Assembly (NCBI RefSeq): GCF_022760755.1
Contig: NZ_JAIVFP010000001.1
Location: forward strand, 2,956,001 to 3,020,000
DNA length: 64,000 nucleotides
Origin: Candidatus Rhodoblastus alkanivorans
Lineage (GTDB): Bacteria; Pseudomonadota; Alphaproteobacteria; Rhizobiales; Beijerinckiaceae
Direction: 5' to 3'
The translations under genes were made by a program, and so were the position numbers. The notes beneath the pieces were generated by a model, which did not search any database, had not been told where the DNA came from, and saw nothing but the letters and a program-made list of their open reading frames with translations. Shown here piece by piece: positions 38,122 to 46,541 of this stretch. The number at the start of each line of letters is the position of its first letter. Within the stretch, counting starts at the first letter, position 1.

Positions 38122-38262
38122 GTGCTGAAAACCGGATTCGTGCGGGAATTTGGCGCAACAAATCCGAGCGCGGCCCGCGAGTCAATGAAGTTGGCGATCC
38201 GGGAGGAAAATCCAATACGCCGTTTTGACGACGGCCCGTCTCGACGCCCGCGGACGCCATCC

Positions 38263-38303
38263 CTCCCCATGTGGGGAGAGCGCCCCGCCGAATGGCGGAC
38301 GGG
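38263..38303. repeat. REP-like palindromes between popZ and valS
   Basis: CTCCCCA-TG-TGGGGAG (38263-38278) and CCGCC-GAAT-GGCGG just after it form two adjacent hairpins, ending 7 bp from the popZ stop codon. Such CTCCCC/GGGGAG elements are widespread in intergenic regions of Hyphomicrobiales. No T-run follows. Confidence 0.5.
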
Positions 38304-38309
38304 TGAGGG

Positions 38310-39413
38310 TCAGCCCCGCCCGCGCGCGATGCGCTCGATTTCCGCCCGCACCAGACGTTCGACCACGATAGGGAGATTGTCGTCGAGCCAGGACTTGAGC
38401 ATGGGCCGCAGCATTTCGCGCGCAACCCGCTCGATCATTTCAGGATCGCGCAACATAATGCTTTCCGCCAGCGCCTCGAACGAAGCGCCGATCCGCGCTC
38501 CGCTCGCCGGAGACAGCAAAGCGGGCTCTTCCGCCGGAAGCTGCGGCTGGACCGGCGGCGGCGCGGGAATGCGCCGGGCCGCCGGGCGGGAAGGCTCCGA
38601 CGGCTTTTCCGCGACGGGCGGCGGCGTTGGCTCGGCCGGCGGCGCCGGGGCGGCGGTGCGCGGCGGTGTCGAAGCCGCCTTGAGGCGCGCCTCGGCAAGG
38701 TGAGAGACCGGCCCGGCCGGGGCCGGGTCCGGCGTCTCGGTGGCAGGCGCCGGCGCTTTCTCCGGTTCGGCGGCTTCAGCCGGCTTGGGATTTGCCACCG
38801 GCTCCGCGGGCTTTGTCGCGGTCGGCTCGGCTTTCGCCGGCTCCTCGGCCCGGGGAGGTTTCTCAGCCGAAGGACGCTCCGGGGACGGCGAAGGCTCCGG
38901 GGACGGCGGAGGCTCCGGGGACGGCGGAGGCTCCGGGGACGGCGGAGGCTCGACGACCCGGGGCGGCTCCGCGGCGCGCGGGGGCTCCGGATTTTGGGCC
39001 GGCTGGTCGAGCGACGGCCGCAAACCAGGCTCCACCGGCGCGAAATCGCGCAATTTCAGCGACGGCGCCTTGGGCGATTCGAGCGCCGGGCGCGGCGCGG
39101 GAGGTCGAAAAGCGGAAACCGGCCCAGGCGGCGGCGCCGGCTCCCCGCCGCGAAACAGCCTCTGGCCAAGGCCCAGGAGCGCGTCGGCCGCCGTCGCCAC
39201 CGGCGAAGGCGGCGCGGGAGGCGCAACAGGCGGAGGCGGCGCGGGAGGCGCCGGCTCGGCGGCCGCGGCGCGGGCCGGACGGCTCAAGGGCAAGGCGTCG
39301 TCGTCGGCGATGATGCGGCGAATCGAGGCCAGAATGTCGTCCATCGACGATTCGCGCGCGGCTGGCTCCGCATTTGAAGGGCTGGATTGGGACGGGCCGT
39401 TCTGTACGGTCAT
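38310..39413 (-). CDS. popZ: Polar organizing protein PopZ (DUF2497)
   Basis: 367 residues with the bipartite PopZ layout. A short N-terminal helix carries SMDDILASIRRIIADDD. A long proline/glutamate/alanine-rich disordered middle of about 260 residues follows, and then conserved C-terminal helices (MLRPMLKSWLDDNLPIVVERLVRAEIERIA). PopZ forms a polar condensate that anchors the chromosome origin via ParB and recruits cell-cycle proteins. The middle is much longer than in Caulobacter (total 177 residues) and contains a SPEPPP minisatellite. The valS gene follows, as in related genomes. Confidence 0.9.
   Translation of the reverse strand: MTVQNGPSQSSPSNAEPAARESSMDDILASIRRIIADDDALPLSRPARAAAAEPAPPAPPPPVAPPAPPSPVATAADALLGLGQRLFRGGEPAPPPGPVSAFRPPAPRPALESPKAPSLKLRDFAPVEPGLRPSLDQPAQNPEPPRAAEPPRVVEPPPSPEPPPSPEPPPSPEPSPSPERPSAEKPPRAEEPAKAEPTATKPAEPVANPKPAEAAEPEKAPAPATETPDPAPAGPVSHLAEARLKAASTPPRTAAPAPPAEPTPPPVAEKPSEPSRPAARRIPAPPPVQPQLPAEEPALLSPASGARIGASFEALAESIMLRDPEMIERVAREMLRPMLKSWLDDNLPIVVERLVRAEIERIARGRG
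38876..38947. repeat. four 18-bp minisatellite units inside popZ
   Basis: The unit GCTCCGGGGACGGCGGAG occurs four times head to tail (38876, 38894, 38912, 38930; the first with one change). It encodes SPEPPP repeats in the disordered linker. In-frame units allow the linker length to vary without breaking the gene. Confidence 0.85.
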
Positions 39414-39626
39414 GAGTCTGGATGCTCGGAGGCGGACAGCGTTTGGGACGCTCGAATTCGGGGCGAGGGAGCGAGAGTCGCGATCTGTTTAAATTGCTCC
39501 GGCGCGCCGGAGCGCGCAAGGCTGGACCGCGCCATCAGCTTCGCCACGCACTGTTTTTTTTTGAGGCGCGGGCAAGAACGGGTTTCCTGCCGAGCTTTCG
39601 CCCGCGCAAAAGTTTGCCGGCGCCTG

Positions 39627-41024
39627 TCAGCGGCCGTCCGGCGTGTTGATGCCGAAGAACCGGTTCTTCGTCGCCTGATAATGCTGCCGAGGGCTGTACT
39701 CGATGACACCCAGGCCGAGATTTCGGGCCGAAAGCTCGCCGATGGCGGCCATGACCGCATAGGAGCCGACCACCCGGTCATGCTGGGCCTGCACCAGCTG
39801 GACACGCTGCTGGAGCAAAGTCTGCTCGGCGTTGAGCACGTCGAGCGTGGTGCGCTGGCCGACCTTGGCTTCCTCGCGCACGCCGGTCAGCGCGATTTCC
39901 GCCGCCTTGACCGCCGCCTCGAAGGACACGATCTGGGCGCGGGCCGCCTCCAGCTCGCCCCAAGCGGCCACCACGCCGGCGCGAATTTGGTTACGCGCGC
40001 TTTCGACCACCATCCGCGCCTGGCTCAACTTTTCTTTGGCCTCGCGTATGCCGGCATATTCCGCGCCACCCTGATAGATCGGTACGGTGAGCTGGCCGCC
40101 GACCGTGGCGGAAAAGACGTTATACCCCGGGTAACCACTGGAGTCCGTCGAATTCTGCACCATGCCGACCACGCTGAGTTGCGGCGACAGCGCGCCTTCG
40201 GCGACCTTGACCGCGTCCTCGGCGACGTCGACCTGATGGAGCGCGCCAATAATTGACGGATGCTGCGAAAGGCCGGTCGCGATCGCGAGATCGAGCGTCC
40301 TGGGAAGCAATTTCTCGACCGGTCGGGCCGGCTGCAGACGTTTCGGCTGGACCCCGATCACCTGTCGATAGGCCGCGATGCTCGCCTGGAGCCTGGCTTC
40401 GGCGGCTGAGACGTCCGCGGTGCCCGTGGCCAGCGAAGATTCCGCCTGGGCGACGTCGGTGCGGGTCACTTCGCCGACCTGGAAGCGGTCGCGCGTCTGC
40501 TGCAGCTGAACCTTGAGCACCTTGACGTTATTGCGGCGCAGGCCAAGCACCGCCGTGTCGCGCAACACGTCCATATAGGCGGTTGCCCCGTTCTGGAGCG
40601 TTGTCAATTCGGTCAGGCGCAACTGCTCGCGCGCCGCCAGGACCGAGGATTCCGCGCCGTTGACCCTGTTCGCGGTCTGCATGCCGTCGAACACATTCTC
40701 GGTCACCTGCGCCTGGCCGGTAATCGGCAAGGCGGCAAGCTTCTGATTGCTGCCCGTCTGGCCGAACACGTTTTGAACATTCGAGACTTGATAGTTCAGC
40801 GTGCCCTGCGCCTGCACCTTGGGCAGCCAGCCGGCCTTGGCCTGGGGGACGGTTTCGTCGGTCGCGCGGACCGAAGCGCGCTGCTGGTTGATGTCCGGGT
40901 TGTTCGAATAGGCGCGCGCCAAAGCGTCGGACATGGTCTCGGCGGAAGCCGGACCGGATCCACAGGCAAAGGCCGCCAGCGTCAGGCCGATAAGATATGA
41001 ACGCCGCAAATTTACAGTCCTCAC
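39627..41024 (-). CDS. tolC: TolC family outer-membrane channel
   Basis: 465 residues. A signal peptide (YLIGLTLAAFACGSGPASA) is followed by the two outer-membrane efflux repeats: ETMSDALARAYSNNPDI starts the first and TLDLAIATGLSQHPSI the second, with the long coiled-coil helices (LTGVREEAKVGQRTTLDVLNAEQ) of the periplasmic tunnel. It should serve type I secretion and drug efflux pumps. The frame can begin at GTG 41024, but a TTG at 41009 has GAGG at better spacing. The pcm-tolC order is conserved in Hyphomicrobiales. Confidence 0.93.
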   Translation of the reverse strand: MRTVNLRRSYLIGLTLAAFACGSGPASAETMSDALARAYSNNPDINQQRASVRATDETVPQAKAGWLPKVQAQGTLNYQVSNVQNVFGQTGSNQKLAALPITGQAQVTENVFDGMQTANRVNGAESSVLAAREQLRLTELTTLQNGATAYMDVLRDTAVLGLRRNNVKVLKVQLQQTRDRFQVGEVTRTDVAQAESSLATGTADVSAAEARLQASIAAYRQVIGVQPKRLQPARPVEKLLPRTLDLAIATGLSQHPSIIGALHQVDVAEDAVKVAEGALSPQLSVVGMVQNSTDSSGYPGYNVFSATVGGQLTVPIYQGGAEYAGIREAKEKLSQARMVVESARNQIRAGVVAAWGELEAARAQIVSFEAAVKAAEIALTGVREEAKVGQRTTLDVLNAEQTLLQQRVQLVQAQHDRVVGSYAVMAAIGELSARNLGLGVIEYSPRQHYQATKNRFFGINTPDGR

Positions 41025-41244
41025 CAGGCGCCCGGCCGCGCGACAAGAATATCGGCGGCCGGCCTCGCCGCGCGTCTAGGCGGACGGGCGGCAGAATTGA
41101 ACGAAAACTTAAAGCCGTCAGCTAGAACGTCAACCTAAAGTCTTGGGGCCGATCCCTGGATTCAGGCGATTCGCGCCGGCCACCTATACGATTATTCGGA
41201 TAGTGAGCCCAAAAAGCCACAGGTCGTCAGCCGCAGCGAGGCGG

Positions 41245-41928
41245 TCAGAAGACGAATTCCACCGGCTTCGCGAACGCCGCCAGCGCCCCCGCCGATGCGT
41301 CGAAGAGCGGGCGCGGAGACGCCTGCCCGGCCACGCGCAGATACAATATGGCCTTGCCGAACTGGGCGCCCGCCTGAGCGGACACGATGCCGATCAGGCG
41401 GCCTCCCTCCGCGAGCTGGCCAAACAGGCCGCCGAAGGCGCCCTGGCTCACGCCATCGACGATGATCGCGTCGAAGGGCGCGTCCGCCGACGCCCCGGCG
41501 TCCAGAGGTCCCGCGAGCGATTTGGCGTTGGTCAGTCCCAGCGCGGCGAAATTGGCCTGTGCGCGGGCGGCGAAGGTCTCGTCGTCGTCGAGGCTGACGA
41601 CCGAACCCGCCAGGCCGGCGACCAGAGCAGCCGCATAGCCGGTGGCGCCGGCCACAACCAGGACGCGGTCGTTTTCGCGCAGCCGCGCCTCCTTTAGCAG
41701 GCGGGCGAGAACCAGGGGCGCGGTCATTTCGCGCCGGCTCTTGCCGGAGAGGGTGAGGCGCGCGTCGGAATAGGCGAGGCCGGCGAAGGCGGGATCGACG
41801 AAGATCTCGCGCGGAACGTCCTTCATCTGGGCTTGAACGCCAAGGTCGGTGACGTCGAAGGTCCGAATCTGGCGTTCGACCATGGTTTCCCGCAGCGCGG
41901 CGGAAGAGGCGAATTGCTCGTTCTGCAT
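41245..41928 (-). CDS. pcm: Protein-L-isoaspartate O-methyltransferase family protein
   Basis: 227 residues. The N-terminal MVERQIRTFDVTD and VPREIFVDPAFAGLAYSD blocks are diagnostic. The SAM-binding motif is VLVVAGATGYAAALVA, where canonical Pcm has VLEIGTGSGYQ, so this belongs to the divergent alphaproteobacterial branch usually found beside tolC. Canonical Pcm repairs isoaspartyl residues with SAM. The changed motif makes full activity less certain. Confidence 0.85.
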   Translation of the reverse strand: MQNEQFASSAALRETMVERQIRTFDVTDLGVQAQMKDVPREIFVDPAFAGLAYSDARLTLSGKSRREMTAPLVLARLLKEARLRENDRVLVVAGATGYAAALVAGLAGSVVSLDDDETFAARAQANFAALGLTNAKSLAGPLDAGASADAPFDAIIVDGVSQGAFGGLFGQLAEGGRLIGIVSAQAGAQFGKAILYLRVAGQASPRPLFDASAGALAAFAKPVEFVF

Positions 41929-42126
41929 TTTTCGTCCGTCGAATGTCCGGCGGCCCGTGAAGGCGCCTGCCCTGATCGGCTTTCCGGTTTATAAGCAGAG
42001 GCCCCCTTTCTGTCCACATGACGCTGCGCCATAGAAAGTCGGATCGCGCGCGCCGCCGAAATATGGGCGCTGGTAAGAACCGCAAGGTCCCATTAAGATC
42101 AAGGATCGCCCACACGCCGAGGTTTC

Positions 42127-43881
42127 ATGGCAGAGAAGATTTTCGAGCTACACCTGATCAAGCCCTCGCATTACGACGACGATGGTTACGTCATTCAGTG
42201 GCTGCGCTCCGCGATTCCCTCCAACAGCCTCGCCGCGCTCAATGGAATCGCCGCCGATTGCGCGCGCCGGCAGGCTCTGGGCCCCGACGTCCAGATCAAA
42301 ATCTTCGCCTATGACGAGACCAATGTCCGCATCAGGCCGGAAAAGATCGCCCAATCCATCGCCCGCGCCGGACAAGGCCTCGCCTGCCTCGTCGGCGTGC
42401 AGTCGAATCAGTTTCCCCGGGCGCTGGACATCGCCCGCCGCCTGCGGCAGGGCGGCGCGCCGACTGCGGTCGGCGGCTTCCATGTCTCCGGCTGCCTCGC
42501 CATGCTGCCCGACATGCCGGCCGACCTGCGCGAGGCTCAGGCGCTCGGGATCAGCCTGTTCGCCGGCGAGGCGGAAGGCCGGCTCGACGACGTGCTGCGC
42601 GACGCTTTCGAGGGCGCGCTGAAGCCGCTTTACAATTTCATGGACGACCTGCCGGGGATCGAGGACGCGCCGACGCCGTTCCTTCCGACCGAGGTCGTCA
42701 GCCGCACCACCGGCGCCGTGACAAGCTTCGACGCTGGGCGCGGCTGCCCCTTCCAATGCTCGTTCTGCACCATCATCAATGTGCAGGGCCGCAAGTCGCG
42801 CCACCGCTCGGCCGACGACGTCGAGCGGATCATCCGCGACAATCTGGCCCAGGGCGTGCATTCCTTCTTCATCACCGACGACAATTTCGCCCGCAACAAG
42901 AATTGGGAGCCGATCTTCGACCGGCTGATCGAATTGCGCGATTCGGGCCTGAATTTCAGCTTCATCATCCAGGTGGACACGCTTTGCCACCGCATCCCCA
43001 ATTTCATCGCCAAGGCGGCGCGCGCCGGGGTGAAAAGGGTGTTCATCGGGCTGGAGAACATCAATCCCGCCAATCTCGTCGCGGCGAAGAAGAAGCAGAA
43101 CCGCATCGCCGAATATCGCGTCATGCTGCTCGCCTGGAAGCGCGCGGGCTGCTTCACTTATGCCGGCTATATCCTCGGCTTTCCCGAAGACACGCCGGAA
43201 TCGATTCGCCGCGACATTGCGATCATCCAGCGCGAACTGCCGCTCGATATGCTGGAATTCTTCTTCCTGACGCCCCTGCCGGGCTCAGAGGATCACCAGC
43301 GCCTCCACAAGGCCGGCGTCCCGATGGACCCGGACATGAACAAATACGACCTCGAACATATGGTCACCGCCCATCCGAAAATGAGCCGGGCGGAATGGGA
43401 GGCGATCTATCACGAGGCCTGGGCGCTTTATTATTCGCCGCGGCACATGGAGACGATCATGCGTCGGGCGGCGGCGGTCGGGACATCGCCCGGCAAGGCT
43501 TTGTTCCTGCTGCTGTGGTTCTGGGCCGCGGTGAATCTCGAAAAAGTCCATCCGCTTCAGGGCGGCTATCTGCGCCTCAAGGTGCGCCGCGACCGCCGCC
43601 CCGGGATGAAGCTGGAAAATCCCCTGATCTTCTATCCACGCCTGGTCGCGACCCATATCGGCAACCATGTCCGCATCGGCGCATTGGCGCTGAAATTATG
43701 GAAGCTGCGGCGCGAACTGCGCCACGACCCAAAGGCCCGCGACTATATGGATCTGGCGCTGACGACACCGACCGAGGCCGACCTCGACGATCTCGAAATG
43801 TTCAACAACAGCGACTCCTCGCGCGCAGCCGGCGACAAAGCCAAGGCCCAGAACGCCAAGGCGCATATCGCCGCCGAATGA
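42127..43881 (+). CDS. B12-binding-type radical SAM protein
   Basis: 584 residues. The first 170 residues form a Rossmann-like cobalamin-binding-type domain (VGVQSNQFPRALDIARRLRQGG, then VGGFHVSG), though the DxHxxG cobalamin motif is not evident. The radical SAM core has ligands C207, C211 and C214 in GCPFQCSFC, followed by FFITDDNF and FIGLENI strands. The C-terminal 150 residues are helical and basic. Relatives include hopanoid and bacteriochlorophyll enzymes and many unknowns; this one is not assigned. GAGG lies 4 bp before the ATG. It is monocistronic, divergent from pcm. Confidence 0.85.
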   Translation: MAEKIFELHLIKPSHYDDDGYVIQWLRSAIPSNSLAALNGIAADCARRQALGPDVQIKIFAYDETNVRIRPEKIAQSIARAGQGLACLVGVQSNQFPRALDIARRLRQGGAPTAVGGFHVSGCLAMLPDMPADLREAQALGISLFAGEAEGRLDDVLRDAFEGALKPLYNFMDDLPGIEDAPTPFLPTEVVSRTTGAVTSFDAGRGCPFQCSFCTIINVQGRKSRHRSADDVERIIRDNLAQGVHSFFITDDNFARNKNWEPIFDRLIELRDSGLNFSFIIQVDTLCHRIPNFIAKAARAGVKRVFIGLENINPANLVAAKKKQNRIAEYRVMLLAWKRAGCFTYAGYILGFPEDTPESIRRDIAIIQRELPLDMLEFFFLTPLPGSEDHQRLHKAGVPMDPDMNKYDLEHMVTAHPKMSRAEWEAIYHEAWALYYSPRHMETIMRRAAAVGTSPGKALFLLLWFWAAVNLEKVHPLQGGYLRLKVRRDRRPGMKLENPLIFYPRLVATHIGNHVRIGALALKLWKLRRELRHDPKARDYMDLALTTPTEADLDDLEMFNNSDSSRAAGDKAKAQNAKAHIAAE

Positions 43882-43921
43882 GCGGGCCCCGGCGCAGGGC
43901 CAGGGCCAGACCGTCAAATAT

Positions 43922-44404
43922 TTACTGTTTCAGCTTCTTGTTGCACTCGCTGTAATAGCCGCCGCCCTTCTGAATCCATTTCAGGCCGGCGTTGCCGCCC
44001 GTCGCCTTGTTGGCCTTATACTGGTCGAGGCAGGTGTGCATGATCGCCTTGCCGGCCGTCTGGTTCTTGTAGGCGGGGCTGACGGCGGTCGGGAAGACGG
44101 CCGCGCCGGCGGGGGCGGGCATCGCGGCAGGCTTGGCCGGCGCGGCAGGCTTGGCCGGCGCGGCGGTCGTGGCCGGGGCCGCGGGCGCGGCGGCGGGAGC
44201 GGCCGCCGGCGTGGCGCCGCCCGCCTTCAGTTCGGCCCGGCATTTCGAGGAAAATTGCAGATAGGTCAGGCCGCCGGTTTGGCCCGCGGCCTTGGCCGAC
44301 TGCCATTTTGCGGCGCATTCTTTCATCGCCGATTCGGCGTGAGCCGACCCGGCGCCGATCAGGGCGACGGCGCCGGCAAGCATAAGGGCGGAACGGATGG
44401 ACAT
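43922..44404 (-). CDS. Secreted cysteine-containing protein of unknown function
   Basis: 160 residues. A signal peptide (MSIRSALMLAGAVALIGAG, cleaved after SAHA) is followed by two similar segments, MKECAAKWQSAKAAGQTGGLTYLQFSSKCRAEL and MHTCLDQYKANKATGGNAGLKWIQKGGGYYSECNKKL. Each has two cysteines that could form a disulfide. They are separated by an alanine/proline-rich linker of about 50 residues. Duplicated C-x(n)-C modules of this type are common in Hyphomicrobiales without known function. The start has GGGAG 6 bp upstream. Confidence 0.75.
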   Translation of the reverse strand: MSIRSALMLAGAVALIGAGSAHAESAMKECAAKWQSAKAAGQTGGLTYLQFSSKCRAELKAGGATPAAAPAAAPAAPATTAAPAKPAAPAKPAAMPAPAGAAVFPTAVSPAYKNQTAGKAIMHTCLDQYKANKATGGNAGLKWIQKGGGYYSECNKKLKQ

Positions 44405-44568
44405 GGACGGCTCCCAGAATGCCGGCGGCCAGGTCGCGCGCCGGAGCAAGGCCAAACTCCCGGATTTTCCAGTTTCCGTCAATCGGCGAAAGCGGAAACA
44501 GGCTCCGAAAGCCTTGGCTTTCTGGGCCAGAGCGGCTGAACGGGGGCTGAACGGCGCCGCAAGCGAAA

Positions 44569-44589
44569 CCGGGGCCCTCAAGGCCCCGG
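44569..44589 (-). terminator. hairpin after cytosolic cyclophilin gene
   Basis: On the minus strand, CCGGGGCC-TTGAG-GGCCCCGG followed by TTTCGCTT, starting 11 bp after the stop codon. The 8-bp GC-only stem suggests a terminator, though the T-run is short. Confidence 0.55.
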
Positions 44590-44599
44590 CGGTTCAGGC

Positions 44600-45055
44600 T
44601 CAGCTGATCTTGGCGGAGATGATCTTGTCCGGGTCCTTGACCGGCTCGCCGCGCTTGATCTTGTCCACATTCTCCATGCCGGAGATGACCTCGCCCCAGA
44701 CCGTATATTGGCGATCGAGGAAGCGGGCGTCGTTGAAGCAGATGAAGAACTGCGAATTGGCCGAATTAGGATTGGAGGCGCGGGCCATCGAGGCCGTGCC
44801 GCGCACATGGGGGGCGGTGTTGAACTCCGCCTTGAGGTCGGGATATTTCGACCCGCCTGTGCCGGTGCCGTGGGGACAGCCGGTCTGGGCCATGAAGCCT
44901 TCGATCACGCGATGGAACACGATGCCGTCGTAAAAGCCTTCGTTGACCAGCTTCTTGATGTGGTCGACGTGGTTCGGCGCGAGATCGGGCCGCATGCGGA
45001 TCACCACCGTTCCCTTGGTGGTTTCCAGCGTCATAAGATTGCCTTCGTCGGACAT
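44600..45055 (-). CDS. ppiB: Cytosolic cyclophilin-type peptidyl-prolyl isomerase
   Basis: 151 residues with no signal peptide. Catalytic residues lie in YDGIVFHRVIEGFMAQTG (the FHRVI arginine) and MARASNPNSANSQFFI. Speeds cis-trans isomerisation of Xaa-Pro bonds. A paralogue with an export signal lies 142 bp upstream on the same strand, the two separated by a palindromic element. GAGG precedes the start at good spacing. Confidence 0.95.
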   Translation of the reverse strand: MSDEGNLMTLETTKGTVVIRMRPDLAPNHVDHIKKLVNEGFYDGIVFHRVIEGFMAQTGCPHGTGTGGSKYPDLKAEFNTAPHVRGTASMARASNPNSANSQFFICFNDARFLDRQYTVWGEVISGMENVDKIKRGEPVKDPDKIISAKIS

Positions 45056-45080
45056 GGGCTTTCCTCAAAGTTTGCGTGTT

Positions 45081-45184
45081 AGAGCAGCGTGCGAAAAAGT
45101 GGATGCCGGCTTTTCGCAAAAACGCTGCGAAAACAAAGGAATCTAGAGCCAATTGCGATTCGACTGAATCGCAATTGGCTCTAG
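45081..45184. repeat. RIME-like composite palindromic element
   Basis: Two hairpins side by side in the gap between the cyclophilin genes. The first is GCAGCGT-GCGAAAA (45084-45097) pairing with TTTTCGC and ACGCTGC (45111-45128). The second is a perfect 19-bp stem CTAGAGCCAATTGCGATTC (45143-45161), loop GACT, GAATCGCAATTGGCTCTAG (45166-45184). The first resembles the dispersed intergenic mosaic elements of rhizobia (RIME type). Confidence 0.8.
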
Positions 45185-45197
45185 GGCTTGGACGCGG

Positions 45198-45797
45198 TTA
45201 TTTCACGTCCGTTCCGAGTTTCATGCTGATGATCTTGTCGGGGCTTTCGACCTTGCCGTTCTCGGCGGGATCTCCCTTCTTGATCTTGTCGACATTTTGC
45301 ATGCCGGAGATCACCTCGCCCCAGGCGGTATATTTGCCGTCGAGGAAGGGCGCCGGGCCAAGGCAGATAAAGAATTGCGAATTGGCGGAATCGGGGTCGG
45401 AGGCGCGCGCCATGCCGACCGTGCCGCGTACGAACGGCGTCTTGTTGAATTCGGCCGGAATATTCGGCAAATCCGAGCCGCCCATGCCGGTGCCCGTCGG
45501 GTCGCCGGTCTGGGCCATGAAGCCCTCGATCACGCGATGGAAGACGATCCCGTCGTAGAAGCCGCGCTTCACCAGGGTCTTGATCTGCGCCACGGTTTTC
45601 GGCGCGAGATCGGGCCGCATGCGGATCACCACCATGCCGTCCTTGAGTTGCATGTAAAGCAGGTTGGACTTGTCCTCCTCGGCGCGCGCCGCGCCGGGCG
45701 ACAGCAGGCCCGGGCCGAGCGACAGGAAGCCCGCGCCGAACGACACGAGGGCGGCGAACTGGCGGCGGCTGAGCGGCCGCGCGGAAATATCGGTCAT
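45198..45797 (-). CDS. Exported cyclophilin with twin-arginine signal
   Basis: 199 residues from the ATG at 45797, which has AAGGAG 5 bp upstream; a GTG six bases earlier overlaps that site. The N-terminus has a Tat motif, LSRRQFAALV, with hydrophobic core and ARA cleavage. The cyclophilin domain follows, with YDGIVFHRVIEGFMAQTGDP and ARASDPDSANSQFFI intact. It should therefore fold before export and act in the periplasm. It begins 9 bp after the coaD stop, so both are co-transcribed. Confidence 0.92.
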   Translation of the reverse strand: MTDISARPLSRRQFAALVSFGAGFLSLGPGLLSPGAARAEEDKSNLLYMQLKDGMVVIRMRPDLAPKTVAQIKTLVKRGFYDGIVFHRVIEGFMAQTGDPTGTGMGGSDLPNIPAEFNKTPFVRGTVGMARASDPDSANSQFFICLGPAPFLDGKYTAWGEVISGMQNVDKIKKGDPAENGKVESPDKIISMKLGTDVK

Positions 45798-45806
45798 GAA
45801 CACTCC

Positions 45807-46304
45807 TTAGCTTGCGGCCTTGCGGCGAAGGGCTTCGACGACGAGCGGCGGCGCGAAGGCCGAGACATCGCCGCCCATCAGGGCGACCTGGCGGACCAGG
45901 GTCGCGGTGATATGGCGCACATTGAGGCCGGCGGGAACGAAAACCGTCTGAACGTCCGGCGCCATCACCCCGTTCATCCCGGCCATCGACATTTCATAGT
46001 CGAGATCGGTCCCGTCGCGCAGCCCGCGAATGATGACGCCCGCGCCGACCTCGCGCGCCGCCTCCACCGCGAGGCCGGAAAAGGTGACGACCGACAAGTC
46101 GCAATTCCGCGCCGCGGCTTCCGCCGCGCAGACCTGATGGATCATCGAGGCGCGCTCCTGCGCCGTGAACAAAGGCGTCTTGCCGGGATGCAGGCCGATG
46201 GCGACGACCAGCCGGTCGCACAGCCCGGAGGCCGCGCGGATCACATCGACATGGCCGTTGGTGACGGGATCGAACGATCCCATGTAGAGCGCGACGCGTT
46301 GCAT
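45807..46304 (-). CDS. coaD: Phosphopantetheine adenylyltransferase
   Basis: 165 residues. Transfers AMP to 4'-phosphopantetheine, the penultimate step of coenzyme A synthesis. The nucleotidyltransferase motif [10 protein letters not shown] is at the N-terminus, and [16 protein letters not shown] and the late HITATLVR block match the family. The start at 46304 ([13 protein letters not shown]) fits family length; earlier in-frame codons do not. It heads an operon with two cyclophilins, as in many Hyphomicrobiales. Confidence 0.95.
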   Translation of the reverse strand: MQRVALYMGSFDPVTNGHVDVIRAASGLCDRLVVAIGLHPGKTPLFTAQERASMIHQVCAAEAAARNCDLSVVTFSGLAVEAAREVGAGVIIRGLRDGTDLDYEMSMAGMNGVMAPDVQTVFVPAGLNVRHITATLVRQVALMGGDVSAFAPPLVVEALRRKAAS

Positions 46305-46541
46305 GGCGGAATTGCTACAGAAAGCGACGCCACAGCGCAAGCGCGGCGACCTCGTCCATCGGCGCAGCCCGACCGGACCAGTCGAGGAATTTCTGTTCTA
46401 AAGCCGTGATTTCGCCCCCGGCTGTCTTCTCATTTTCAAACGGCCGTGCGAGATTTCCTCAAGAAGGACCCATTGTCGCCCCGGCGCGCGTCGCCGCCGC
46501 CGCCGGGCGGAGAAGAGGCTGCGCGAGGAGAGGGAACGTCG

